In this document: positions 29,828 through 39,162 of the stretch, in pieces
Numbering within the stretch: position 1 is the first letter of the stretch
Layout: every line of letters begins with the position of its first letter
Assembly: GCA_014382445.1 (NCBI GenBank)
Contig: JACNJS010000039.1
Location: forward strand, 90,083-154,082
DNA: 64,000 nucleotides
Source: Bacteroidota bacterium
Lineage (GTDB): Bacteria; Bacteroidota; Bacteroidia; Bacteroidales; F082
Direction of reading: 5' to 3'
Notes under the pieces: generated by a model
Databases searched by the model: none
What the model saw: only the letters and a program-made list of their open reading frames with translations
What the model was told of the DNA's origin: nothing
Program-made: the position numbers and the translations under genes

Positions 29828-31054
29828 ATGGAATCAATAAATTTTAAGGTTTACAAATATCGTTGGATCATGCTAAGTGTGTATATGTTCATGGTAGCCG
29901 TAAACCAACTACTTTGGATCACATTTGCTCCTATTACTGCTGAAGCAGCAAAGTATTATAATGTTTCGGATCTTCAGATTGGTATTCTATCCATGTGTTT
30001 CATGATCGTATTTATTGTTGTATCCTTCCCTGCATCATGGGTTATCGACACTTATGGAATTCGAATAGGAGTAGGAATAGGCGCCATTCTAACTGGAGTA
30101 TTCGGATTGTTACGCGGATTTGTTACTACCGATTATGAGCTGTTACTTTTAACACAAATTGGCATTGCTATTGGTCAGCCATTTCTCATCAACGCTATTA
30201 CTAAACTTGCTGCCCGCTGGTTTCCTATCGAAGAAAGGGCCACGGCATCAGGGTTTGGAACTCTGGCGATGTACCTCGGGATTTTAATCGCAATGTTGCT
30301 TACACCCATTCTTACGGAAAGTAATGGCATAAATACCATGCTTTATATTTACGGAATTATTTCAATTATCGCCGCGCTTATCTTTCTTGTTTTTGCTAAA
30401 GAACACCCCCCTACTGCTCCATGCCGCCCTGATCAGGAGGAACGCTCCCTTGTTTTAGATGGTCTTAAAAATATGTTACGAAATAAAAATTTTTATTGGT
30501 TAATGTTCATTTTTTTTATTGGGTTAGGAATATTCAACAGCGTGACAACATGGATAGAGGCTATTCTTGGTCCTAGAGGTTTTTCAGCTACACAAGCCGG
30601 AATAACAGGAGGTCTTATGATTATGGGTGGAATTGTTGGTGCCATCATTATGCCTGTGCTATCCGACTTCTACAGAAAAAGGAAACTTTTTATCATTCTT
30701 GCCCTAGTAGGCAGTATCATCGGTCTTGCAGGATTAACCTTCGCTAGTAGTTACTGGATGCTACTTTCGTCAGGAGCTGTTTTAGGGTTCTTTCTTCTCA
30801 GTGCCGGCCCCATTGGATTTCAATATGGTGCAGAAATAACTTTTCCGGCTTCTGAAGGCACTTCAAACGGATTGCTTTTGCTTATGGGACAGATATCAGG
30901 TATTGCGTTTATTTTTGCGATGGATAGTATGAAGTCGTCAGTAACAGGTTCAATGACTATGCCTTTGATTATGCTCCTCGGGTTAATGGTTCTCAGCCTT
31001 ATTTTATCAACACACCTCAAGGAATCGCCATTTATGAGTGATAAGAAGATATGA
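29828..31054 (+). CDS. MFS transporter at the head of the aromatic island
   Basis: This 408-residue protein has twelve membrane segments and a central cytosolic loop (about 195-215, EHPPTAPCRPDQEERS). MFS motif A is weakly seen as WVIDTYGIRIG near residue 76, and its C-terminal counterpart as LSDFYRKRKL. The family resembles the FLVCR/oxalate-like group, whose substrates vary. It is the first gene of the plus-strand island, so uptake of phenylacetate, an aromatic amino acid or a similar acid is an attractive but unproven role. It shares an upstream repeat with the glutaryl-CoA dehydrogenase gene. Confidence 0.8.
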   Translation: MESINFKVYKYRWIMLSVYMFMVAVNQLLWITFAPITAEAAKYYNVSDLQIGILSMCFMIVFIVVSFPASWVIDTYGIRIGVGIGAILTGVFGLLRGFVTTDYELLLLTQIGIAIGQPFLINAITKLAARWFPIEERATASGFGTLAMYLGILIAMLLTPILTESNGINTMLYIYGIISIIAALIFLVFAKEHPPTAPCRPDQEERSLVLDGLKNMLRNKNFYWLMFIFFIGLGIFNSVTTWIEAILGPRGFSATQAGITGGLMIMGGIVGAIIMPVLSDFYRKRKLFIILALVGSIIGLAGLTFASSYWMLLSSGAVLGFFLLSAGPIGFQYGAEITFPASEGTSNGLLLLMGQISGIAFIFAMDSMKSSVTGSMTMPLIMLLGLMVLSLILSTHLKESPFMSDKKI

Positions 31055-31316
31055 AAACTAATAATCCTAATTTTTTAATTTCCCACTATCCGATAATGTA
31101 ATAAGTCTTTATTATTTTAATAACAGAATTTGATTTCTCGTTTAGTTGTTACTTTCTATACTACAGATTCATAAGTCATTAACTTGTTTGGCTCAGCAAT
31201 TGCAATTACAGCATTATATACTTAAACCTATAAAAATCAATCATTTGATTTGCTCAATAGAACTAATCTGCTTAGAAAAACTCTAAAACTCAAATCATAT
31301 TGAACTTAAAATCTTT

Positions 31317-31601
31317 GTGATTAGCGGTTATTTATCATTTCTTTATAAAACACATAACCATTCAGGGTCAGGAGAAATTACGAGATGTAGTTTATATTAC
31401 TATGGCATCGGTGCCTCCATCGGAAAAAAAGTAATTTTATCAAAAGACGAAAAATGGTTTCTTGATTTTGGTTTAGGAATTTCAAATAATTTGTATCACG
31501 AAATACTAATTTTTTCCACAAGTGACTGGAGTGAAACTTATTTCGGAAATGATATGTTAGTCAGGCCCATTTTACAAATAGGTAAAAAATTCTTGATTTA
31601 G
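31317..31601 (+). pseudogene. Fragment of an outer-membrane beta-barrel protein
   Basis: This 94-residue open frame (GTG start) reads as the last strands of a small beta-barrel: CSLYYYGIGASIGKKVIL, FLDFGLGISNNLY and a closing QIGKKFLI. It has no signal peptide, and nothing upstream (31055-31316) supplies one. It is probably the 3' remnant of a gene whose front was lost. It resembles in kind, not closely in sequence, the intact barrel gene at 58549. Confidence 0.45.
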
Positions 31602-31976
31602 TAAATAGAAAAAAAACCATGCGCTAAAATTTTAAATATAAAATGAGAGAGGCATTGATAAATAAATACAAATCAACACATCTCAGTTCCACAATCATGC
31701 ATTTAATCATTCCCTCGTTTACATCCTTACACTAAAAAAAGGAATTTGATAAAATTCCAAAAAATTTCGGTAACTCATTGTTCTTATTCTACTGCCAAGT
31801 TCAGTATCTTCAAGTTGACTCATTCCGCTTTTTTAAAATTGCAACTTTCAAAATAATTTCCTGCAACAGGACTTACTGTATTATGTAATTATGTATTTTC
31901 ATGGCCGCAAATGATTATCAGAATGTTTAAATAAACAGAACTGATTCATTCATAATAATGACATAAACAGTAACAT
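31602..31976 (+). promoter_or_regulatory. 375-bp upstream region of the glutaryl-CoA dehydrogenase gene
   Basis: It holds the second copy (31814-31920) of the repeat seen before the MFS gene. No open frame or RNA gene is seen. The rest is AT-rich, without recognisable structure. Confidence 0.5.
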
Positions 31977-33155
31977 ATGGCCACGAGTCAATATAATCAT
32001 CCCGACTATTTTTGTGTAGATGACTTATTAAGCGATGAACATAAACTTATTAGAAGCTCCGTTAGAGAGTGGGTAAACAGGCGAGTAATACCTATAATCG
32101 ACGAAGCTTGTCATAAACACGAATTTCCTTCTCATTTAGTTAAAGAGTTAGGTGAAATTGGAGCATTTGGGCCCTACATTCCAAAAAAATATGGCGGTGG
32201 AGGTTTAGATCACATTTCATATGGCCTTATTATGCAGGAACTCGAAAGAGGGGACTCAGCTTTACGTTCAGCAGCATCGGTACAGTCGTCATTGGTAATG
32301 TATCCAATTTATAAATTTGGTACTGAAGAACAAAAACTAAAGTACTTGCCTGCATTAGCTCGCGGTGAAATGATTGGTGCTTTCGGTTTAACTGAGCCTG
32401 ATTATGGGTCAGATCCGGGAGGTATGAAAACAAAGTTTGAAGATAAGGGAGATCATTATTTGTTAAACGGAGCAAAAATGTGGATTACAAATGCTACAAA
32501 TGCCGACATTGTTATTGTATGGGCTAAAGATGAAAACGGATTGATAAGAGGACTGATTGTTGAAAAGGGTATGCATGGCTTTACTGCTCCCGAAACCCTA
32601 AATAAATGGTCGTTAAGGGCATCGATTACCGGAGAACTGGTTTTTGATAATGTAAAAGTCCCTGAAGAAAATATTTTTCCGAATATCACAGGGTTAAAAG
32701 GGCCCATTATGTGTTTGAATTCTGCCAGATATGGCATTGCATGGGGTGTAATTGGTGCTGCATGCGACTGTTACGATACTGCTTTAAGATATTCTCTGGA
32801 ACGAAAACAATTTAATAAACCAATTGCAGGCTTTCAACTAACCCAAAAAAAATTGGCAGAGATGATAACCGAAATCACTAAGGCACAGCTTCTTGCTTGG
32901 CGCTTAGGTACATTGAGATATGATGATAAGGCAACACCAGCACAAATCTCAATGGCAAAAAGAAATAATGTAGAGATTGCCCTTAAGATCGCCAGAGATT
33001 CGCGCCAAATTCTTGGTGCAATGGGCATAACCGGTGATTTTCCTATCATGAGGCACATGATGAACCTTGAATCAGTAATTACTTATGAAGGCACTCACGA
33101 CATTCATCTTTTGATTACGGGTCATGATATAACAGGAGAGAATGCTTTCAAATAA
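31977..33155 (+). CDS. Glutaryl-CoA dehydrogenase
   Basis: This 392-residue flavoprotein is of the acyl-CoA dehydrogenase family. It oxidises glutaryl-CoA to glutaconyl-CoA and usually decarboxylates it to crotonyl-CoA. The C-terminal stretch MMNLESVITYEGTHDIHLL contains the catalytic base Glu371 in TYEGTHDIH and is diagnostic of this subfamily; FAD-binding blocks GAFGLTEPDYGSDPGGM and MWITNATNADI are intact. Glutaryl-CoA is an intermediate of anaerobic benzoyl-CoA breakdown and also of lysine and tryptophan degradation. Its place at the front of the island favours the former. Whether it is the decarboxylating form cannot be settled here. No ETF genes are adjacent. Confidence 0.9.
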   Translation: MATSQYNHPDYFCVDDLLSDEHKLIRSSVREWVNRRVIPIIDEACHKHEFPSHLVKELGEIGAFGPYIPKKYGGGGLDHISYGLIMQELERGDSALRSAASVQSSLVMYPIYKFGTEEQKLKYLPALARGEMIGAFGLTEPDYGSDPGGMKTKFEDKGDHYLLNGAKMWITNATNADIVIVWAKDENGLIRGLIVEKGMHGFTAPETLNKWSLRASITGELVFDNVKVPEENIFPNITGLKGPIMCLNSARYGIAWGVIGAACDCYDTALRYSLERKQFNKPIAGFQLTQKKLAEMITEITKAQLLAWRLGTLRYDDKATPAQISMAKRNNVEIALKIARDSRQILGAMGITGDFPIMRHMMNLESVITYEGTHDIHLLITGHDITGENAFK

Positions 33156-33245
33156 AATCATCCTTAAAAGTTACATTCAAACCCATAAAAGAATATACTA
33201 GCTCCGATGATTCTATTATTGACAAAAATGAAAATGAAAAAAATC

Positions 33246-33272
33246 ATGTGCATTTTGTATTTTTGTGCACAT
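33246..33272. promoter_or_regulatory. Inverted repeat, possible operator before the AOR gene
   Basis: ATGTGCA (33246-33252) and TGCACAT (33266-33272) form a perfect 7-bp inverted repeat with a 13-base AT-rich spacer, 31 bases upstream of the AOR start. This spacing fits a dimeric regulator site. No regulator gene is identified. Confidence 0.35.
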
Positions 33273-33302
33273 ACTATTTTTAACAAAACGATATAAAGTA
33301 CT

Positions 33303-35009
33303 ATGTTTGGCTGGGCAGGGAAGATATTACAAATCAATTTAACAACCGGGGAACATTCGCTGATTTACCCCGAAGAGCATCTTTACAAACTATATATTGG
33401 AGGCAAAGGACTTGCAGGTTACTATTTAAAAGACCATATTACCAAAGCCTGGGATTCGGAAACAATGCCGATATTGTTTTTTAACGGACCATTAGTTAAC
33501 ACTCAATCCCCAACTTCAGGAAAGATGACCATTATGACACGTTCCCCATTAACTGACACTGTGGGTTACGGATCAGTTGGCGGTGAACTCGGAACACAAA
33601 TCAAAAAAGCTGGTTATGATGGAATAATAATCACAGGAAAAAGTGAAAGACTTTCAGGTATTGAAATTATAAACGAATCGATAAAATTTACTGATGCTCA
33701 GTCCCTCAAAGGATTAACAAACAAAGAGGTATATGCACGAATTTATAAAGAAGGTTCTATCGCTTCAGTTGGTCCTGCAGCTGAAAATGGTGTATACTTT
33801 GCATCTATCACAGTTGATAATAATTATATGGCCGGAAGAAACGGATTGGGATTAGTAATGGCAAATAAGAATTTAAAATACTTATCTGTTTATGGAACCG
33901 GAACTACTTCAGTATTTGATCCTGAAGGCTTGAAAAATGCAAAAAAGAAAATATTCAGTCTGGCTGCTGCTAATCCAGTTTTGCAGGGTAAATTCGGATT
34001 GGCAAAAATTGGAACCGGGGCTTTCTTCGACCTTAATGATTTTGAAAAAACAGGATCCAATTCTGATACAATGGATGTTATCGGGTATATGAAAAAACAT
34101 CAGCCAAAACGAGCAGGATGTCGTGGCTGCCATATCCTTTGTAAAAAAGTTGGCAAAAAAAAGGAATTCATTCCTGAGTGGGAAACCATGTCGTATTTTG
34201 GAACACTGGTTGAAAACATGAATATTGAAACCGTATTTGAAGCTAACAGGATATGCAATGAATTAGGCATGGATACCATTTCAGCCTGTGCAACGCTTGC
34301 CTGCTATAAAGATATCTCAGGAAAAAAAATAGTTCCAGTTGATATCTTACAATTACTTAAGGACATTGGAAATGGAGTAAATGATGGGCACATCCTTAAA
34401 TTAGGCTCCTATCGTTATGCTGAAAAAATGGGGCGAATCGATTCCTCATTAACTGTTAAGAAACAGGAATTACCCTCATACGATCCCAGGGAATCATATG
34501 ATATGGCTCTTGCTTATATTACTTCCACACGAGGTGGCTGCCATTCAAAAGCTTTTCCACTTGCAACAGATAACTCAGGGTCCTTAAAAAACACTGACAA
34601 ACTTTCTTTCAATGGTAAGGCTCAATCTATAAAATTATCCGAAGATCTAAATGCTATAGTAGACTCTCTGACAGCCTGTAAATTCATATTTTTTGCAGCA
34701 ACCCTTGATGAATATGCTCAGGCTCTCAATAACGTAACAGGAATGCATTTCACATCTCAGGATCTATTAAGAATTGGAGAACGTATTTATTTTGACGAAC
34801 GTTTGATGAACGCAAAAAATGGATTTACAAGCATAGATGATGACCTTCCCGAACGGTATTTTAAGGAATCGGTAATGAATGGAAAAGGTGTGGTATTAGT
34901 TCCTATCAACAGAAAGGCCTTTCTCAAAACAAGATCAGAATATTATCACATACGCGGACTCGATGAAAACGGAATTCCTCTACCTGAAACACAACATCAA
35001 ATGTTCTAA
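33303..35009 (+). CDS. Aldehyde:ferredoxin oxidoreductase family protein (tungsten/molybdenum)
   Basis: This 568-residue AOR-family enzyme holds a bis-pterin metal site and one [4Fe-4S] cluster. The cluster cysteines are Cys273, Cys276 and Cys280 (CRGCHILC) and Cys459 (LTACKF). The N-terminal domain shows IGGKGLAGYYL and GYGSVGGELGTQIKKAGYDG. It is clearly distinct from BamB, which is encoded later. AOR enzymes of this size oxidise aldehydes to acids. Beside a PadBCD-like operon the likely substrate is phenylacetaldehyde or 4-hydroxyphenylacetaldehyde, as for the Aromatoleum enzyme, but this is inference. mobA follows 23 bases downstream. Confidence 0.85.
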   Translation: MFGWAGKILQINLTTGEHSLIYPEEHLYKLYIGGKGLAGYYLKDHITKAWDSETMPILFFNGPLVNTQSPTSGKMTIMTRSPLTDTVGYGSVGGELGTQIKKAGYDGIIITGKSERLSGIEIINESIKFTDAQSLKGLTNKEVYARIYKEGSIASVGPAAENGVYFASITVDNNYMAGRNGLGLVMANKNLKYLSVYGTGTTSVFDPEGLKNAKKKIFSLAAANPVLQGKFGLAKIGTGAFFDLNDFEKTGSNSDTMDVIGYMKKHQPKRAGCRGCHILCKKVGKKKEFIPEWETMSYFGTLVENMNIETVFEANRICNELGMDTISACATLACYKDISGKKIVPVDILQLLKDIGNGVNDGHILKLGSYRYAEKMGRIDSSLTVKKQELPSYDPRESYDMALAYITSTRGGCHSKAFPLATDNSGSLKNTDKLSFNGKAQSIKLSEDLNAIVDSLTACKFIFFAATLDEYAQALNNVTGMHFTSQDLLRIGERIYFDERLMNAKNGFTSIDDDLPERYFKESVMNGKGVVLVPINRKAFLKTRSEYYHIRGLDENGIPLPETQHQMF

Positions 35010-35032
35010 TTTGATAAAAAAATATTTATTCC

Positions 35033-35641
35033 ATGCATAGTTCTCCTAAAATTTCATGCGCTATACTTGCCGGTGGTAAAAATACAAGAATGAAAGGCAA
35101 AAACAAAGCCCTTCTTGAGGTAGACGGAATTAGAATAATAGACAGGATCCTCAGCGAGATTGATGAGATATTTGATGAAATAATCATTGTTACTAATTCA
35201 CCGGAAGAACTTAATGTATCCACAGAAAAATATATTATTGTCAGGGATATGATAGAAAATATCGGTCCCCTTGGGGGAATCTATAGCGCTTTAATGACAA
35301 GCACTAAAGAAGCAGTTTTTATATTACCTTGTGATCTCCCCTATTTGAAAACAAATATTATTGAAGAAGAAATTGAATTATTTCAAAACATTGATTGCGA
35401 TGCGATAGTACCAAGACTGGGAACCTACCTTGAACCCCTCCATTCAATATTTAAAAAGTGTCTAAATAAAGAACTTTTTGAATTTATTCAGACAACTGAT
35501 AATTATTTTATCACAAGTTTTCTTGATCTTATAAACGTCTATTATTTTGATATAGAACAATCTATGTATCACAAAAAAGTTTTTACCAATATTAACACTC
35601 TTCGGGAATTAAATGAAGTTAATAAATCAAGGAGAAAATAA
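35033..35641 (+). CDS. mobA: Molybdenum cofactor guanylyltransferase
   Basis: This 202-residue nucleotidyltransferase adds GMP to molybdopterin to form the MGD cofactor used by DMSO-reductase-family enzymes. The GTP-binding signature LAGGKNTRMKGKNK is at about 13-26, and the metal-binding DLPY follows in LPCDLPYLKTN near 100. It sits between the AOR and the PadB-like gene. AOR-family enzymes and BamB use a pterin without nucleotide, so the client is presumably PadB. The C-terminal half is diverged. Confidence 0.88.
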   Translation: MHSSPKISCAILAGGKNTRMKGKNKALLEVDGIRIIDRILSEIDEIFDEIIIVTNSPEELNVSTEKYIIVRDMIENIGPLGGIYSALMTSTKEAVFILPCDLPYLKTNIIEEEIELFQNIDCDAIVPRLGTYLEPLHSIFKKCLNKELFEFIQTTDNYFITSFLDLINVYYFDIEQSMYHKKVFTNINTLRELNEVNKSRRK

Positions 35642-35780
35642 CAGATAGTAGCTCAAGAAATTTTATTAGGAGATCACCTGATTTTAAAAAAATATATCTA
35701 ATATTGCAATACAACTTCGGAAAATTTCTACAGTTCTTAAGGAAATCAATGACAATCAATAAATTAACTTTATCATAGGA

Positions 35781-35803
35781 AATAGTGGTTTATATAAACT
35801 ATT
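35781..35803. promoter_or_regulatory. Palindrome upstream of the padB-like gene
   Basis: The segment AATAGTGGTTTATATAAACT followed by ATT contains the perfect 12-bp palindrome GTTTATATAAAC. Flanking AATAG and CTATT also pair. It lies about 90 bases before the ATG at 35891, in a 249-base gap with no gene. It may be an operator or a promoter element. Confidence 0.3.
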
Positions 35804-35890
35804 GTAATTTTAAGATTTAAACTTCCATGTTTAAATACCAGCCTACTTTGACACTTTGTAATAATGAAATGACATAAATATCATGAAAAT

Positions 35891-38518
35891 ATGAATACAA
35901 AAACTGAAAGCATTAAAGAAGATGTGTGGATACCAACCTCATGTGGCGGATGCTATGGGCAGTGTGGTATCAAGGTACATAAAGTAAATGGAATTGTTGT
36001 TGACATTGAAGGAAATCCGGAAAGTCCGGCAGGAAGTGGTAGAATATGCGCAAAAGGATCTGCTCAACTTATGACACTTTACGATCCTCATCGCATTAAC
36101 TATCCTGTAAAAAGGACAAATCCAAAGAAGGGTATCCACGAAGACCCCATGTGGGAAAGAATCTCCTGGGAAGAAGCAATGGATACCATTATTACAAAGC
36201 TGAAAGACGTTTATGATAAAGACCCCAGAGGTGTTTACTGGCAGGCCACTACTGTTCAGACGAGTGAAATTCGTTTCGCAGTACCAGCTTTTATGAAAGC
36301 ATTCGGATTTAAAAATTATTGGGTTTCCGGAGGTGGATTATGGTGCGGCAATGGAGCTCACTTTATGAATGGTATCATGCATGCTGCATGGTCAATTATT
36401 CCCGACTGGAACTATAATAATTATACACTGTACTTCGGATGCTCAAAAGGTCATGGGGCCGGCCATGCAGCCTTACAAACAGCCCAATTTGTTGCTGATG
36501 CAAGGGCAAGAGGCATGAAAGCGGTTGTTTTTGACCCATTCCTTTCAACGCAGGCATCCAAAGCTCACGAGTGGGTTCCTACCATTGTTGGTACCGACGG
36601 AGCTGCTGCCTTAGGAATGATAAATGTTATCCTTAACGAACTGAATGTATGGGATGGTGAATACCTTAAATTAAAAACTAATGCACCCTACCTCATTAAA
36701 GCTGATGGGCATTACATGAGGGATAAAGAAACCAACAAACCACTGATTTGGGATCCTGAAGATAAAAAAGCAAAAGCATTCGACGATGAATCAATTAAAG
36801 ACTTTTCTCTTTTGGGCTCATTCGATGTTAATGGCACTTCATGTACACCATCTTTTCAATTGTTCAGAGAACATGTGAAAGCAGAATACCCGCTTGATAA
36901 GGTGTCAAAAATAACTGGAATACCTGAATCTATTTTAAGGCGTATTGCAAAAGAATTTGCCGCTAATGCTCAGATTGGAAGCACAATCGTTATCGATGGG
37001 AAAACTCTTCCGTTAAGGCCATCTGCCGCTATCTTCTTCAGGGGCAGTCAGGGTCATAAAAATTCTGGGTGGACTTGTCTTGCTATTGATCTGATGAACC
37101 ACATACTGGGAGCCTGTGATGTTCCCGGTGGTGCCATGGGTCACGGACCTCCTGTTAGTATGGGACGACCCGATACGGGTAAACCTAATACGGTGCCTTA
37201 TGCATGCGATGACGGACTGATGATAGTTAAAGGATGGGTTTATGACCATAAGCCTTATCCGCTGAGTGAACCAAAAGCACCAACACGTCTTGACCTGCAT
37301 GATATGTTCCCGTGTTCTGTATATAATGCATTTACTATTTGCTCACCAGACTGGGGAAAATATCGCAAGCAATTTGGTATCGAGTATGAACCTTCAATCA
37401 TGATTAATTTTGGTTCAAACTCAGTAATGACAATGGCAAATGCTGAGCAGGTGACTGAGAATTTCCTTAAGAAATTCGAGTTTATTTTCTCTTTTAATAT
37501 TTATCATAATGAATTTACGGAGGCTGTTGCCGACATTGTTCTTCCGGATGCCTGTTTCCTTGAAAGATATACACCATGTGTTACATTTCCATCTACATTC
37601 TGCCATCCCACCGGCATGGATGAATGGGTATGGCAAATTCGACAACCGGTAGTTGAACCTCTCCATGAACGTAGAGACTTCAATGAAGTAATGCTTGAGA
37701 TAACTAAAAAACTGGGTATACAAGATAAGTATTTTCAATCTATTAACAATCTCGTTCCGGTTCGTTATGGTGGTGAACTGGAAGAGAAAAACAAGCTCAA
37801 GCATGGGGAAGATTATTCGTGGCAGGATATCTGTGACAGGGTTATCAGAGACCGGCTTGGAGATGATAATGATCTGGAGGCCCTAAAGAAAACAGGACTT
37901 GTTACCTGGAAAGCCAGAGTTGAAGAAACATATTGGAGATGGTTTGTTCCTGTGAGGGTTCCGATTTATTTCGAATATTTTATTGATGCGGGTGAAAAAC
38001 TCGGAAAGGTATTTGACCAGTTTGGCCGACCAAATATGTTCGACCTGTCGTATTTTTCCCCGTTAGCTCAATGGAATCCCTGTCCATCTCATGAAGAAAC
38101 AAATCCCGAATACGATTTATGGGGATTCTCCTGGAGGCCTTCCTTCCACACACAATCATCAACTCAATGTAATCCATGGCTTGATGAGATATCAGTGAAC
38201 GACCCATTTGTCTATCTTATTCAGATCAATGAAGATACTGGTAAGGATAAAGGACTTAAAGACGGAGATATTATCTGGGTTGAAAATACGAGAGGAAAGA
38301 AGATTAAAGGGCCAGTTAAACTAGTGCAGGGAATGCGTCCTGACCACCTTGGAATTGCAGGTTGTCATGGCCACTGGGCCAAGGGTATGCCTATTGCAAA
38401 AGGCAAAGGACAATTCTTTGATGATTTAATTATTGTTGATGAAAATCACACAGACCCACTAACATTGGGATCAGATGCTTGTGTTAAGTTAAAAATATAC
38501 AAATGCGAGGAGACATGA
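35891..38518 (+). CDS. padB: PadB-like molybdopterin oxidoreductase, catalytic subunit (putative phenylacetyl-CoA:acceptor oxidoreductase)
   Basis: This 875-residue DMSO-reductase-family enzyme has an N-terminal [4Fe-4S] site with Cys18, Cys21, Cys25 and Cys53. The likely metal ligand is Cys152 in GGGLWCGNG. The MGD-binding domains are complete, including VVFDPFLSTQASKAHEWVP and the C-terminal dinucleotide-binding fold (GLKDGDIIWVENTRG). It has no twin-arginine signal, so it works in the cytoplasm. That fits a CoA-thioester substrate and the PadB enzymes of Thauera and Aromatoleum, which oxidise phenylacetyl-CoA to phenylglyoxylate. Iron-sulfur and NrfD-type subunits follow. Other cytoplasmic relatives, including acetylene-hydratase-like proteins, cannot be excluded from sequence alone. 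Confidence 0.72.
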   Translation: MNTKTESIKEDVWIPTSCGGCYGQCGIKVHKVNGIVVDIEGNPESPAGSGRICAKGSAQLMTLYDPHRINYPVKRTNPKKGIHEDPMWERISWEEAMDTIITKLKDVYDKDPRGVYWQATTVQTSEIRFAVPAFMKAFGFKNYWVSGGGLWCGNGAHFMNGIMHAAWSIIPDWNYNNYTLYFGCSKGHGAGHAALQTAQFVADARARGMKAVVFDPFLSTQASKAHEWVPTIVGTDGAAALGMINVILNELNVWDGEYLKLKTNAPYLIKADGHYMRDKETNKPLIWDPEDKKAKAFDDESIKDFSLLGSFDVNGTSCTPSFQLFREHVKAEYPLDKVSKITGIPESILRRIAKEFAANAQIGSTIVIDGKTLPLRPSAAIFFRGSQGHKNSGWTCLAIDLMNHILGACDVPGGAMGHGPPVSMGRPDTGKPNTVPYACDDGLMIVKGWVYDHKPYPLSEPKAPTRLDLHDMFPCSVYNAFTICSPDWGKYRKQFGIEYEPSIMINFGSNSVMTMANAEQVTENFLKKFEFIFSFNIYHNEFTEAVADIVLPDACFLERYTPCVTFPSTFCHPTGMDEWVWQIRQPVVEPLHERRDFNEVMLEITKKLGIQDKYFQSINNLVPVRYGGELEEKNKLKHGEDYSWQDICDRVIRDRLGDDNDLEALKKTGLVTWKARVEETYWRWFVPVRVPIYFEYFIDAGEKLGKVFDQFGRPNMFDLSYFSPLAQWNPCPSHEETNPEYDLWGFSWRPSFHTQSSTQCNPWLDEISVNDPFVYLIQINEDTGKDKGLKDGDIIWVENTRGKKIKGPVKLVQGMRPDHLGIAGCHGHWAKGMPIAKGKGQFFDDLIIVDENHTDPLTLGSDACVKLKIYKCEET

Positions 38519-39144
38519 AAAAATACGGATTAGTTATAGATTTAAAAAGATGCTATGGTTGCTATTCTTGCACTGCAGCATGTAAAGCTTCAAACAACAC
38601 TCCTAAAGGAATCGATTTTGCCAAATGTATATCTGGCGAAATAGGCACCTATCCTTCAGCTCAACGACAAATGTTACCTACACTATGTATGCAGTGTGAA
38701 GATCCGGAATGCCTTAAGGTTTGTCCAACAGGAGCTACACAACAAAATGAAGTAGGTATAGTTACTGTTGACAAAAACATATGTATGGGATGCGGATATT
38801 GTATGATGGCATGTCCTTACGGACAACGACATGTTGTATCCGATTGGGAAACTTATTTCCCTGATGCTGAAGGAGAACTCGATGAATACCAGAGTTATGC
38901 GAAAGAAAAGTGGGAAGGCAAAAACGGATATGGTATAGCTGCAAAATGTGATTTCTGTTACGACAGTGTTATGGAAGGAGATCAGCCGGCTTGTGTTAAA
39001 TCATGCCCTGCCAAAGCCCGAATTTTCGGTGACTTAAATGATCCCGAAAGTGAGATCTCAGTATTATTAAGAAGGGAACGAGGTTACCAGCTTAATCCTG
39101 AGTTTGGAACCAATCCTTCAGTTTATTATTTACCAGCAAGATAA
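38515..39144 (+). CDS. padC: PadC-like iron-sulfur electron transfer subunit
   Basis: The start at ATG 38515 is chosen over 38503 because it overlaps the padB stop as ATGA and has GAGGAG at 38506-38511. That gives 209 residues. Four cysteine sets for [4Fe-4S] clusters are present: CYGCYSCTAAC, CMQCEDPECLKVC, CMGCGYCMMAC and CDFC with CVKSC. This is the DmsB/PsrB/NrfC layout. It carries electrons between the molybdenum subunit and the membrane subunit. No export signal is seen, consistent with a cytoplasmic-side complex. Confidence 0.85.
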   Translation: MKKYGLVIDLKRCYGCYSCTAACKASNNTPKGIDFAKCISGEIGTYPSAQRQMLPTLCMQCEDPECLKVCPTGATQQNEVGIVTVDKNICMGCGYCMMACPYGQRHVVSDWETYFPDAEGELDEYQSYAKEKWEGKNGYGIAAKCDFCYDSVMEGDQPACVKSCPAKARIFGDLNDPESEISVLLRRERGYQLNPEFGTNPSVYYLPAR

Positions 39145-39162
39145 AATTAAAAACACTATAGC

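Noticed and set aside
33303..35009. Considered whether the first AOR-family gene is a second BamB.
   Set aside because: It lacks the BamB opening and the Glu251/His260/Cys322 set, is about 110 residues shorter, and its surroundings differ. It is an ordinary-size AOR.
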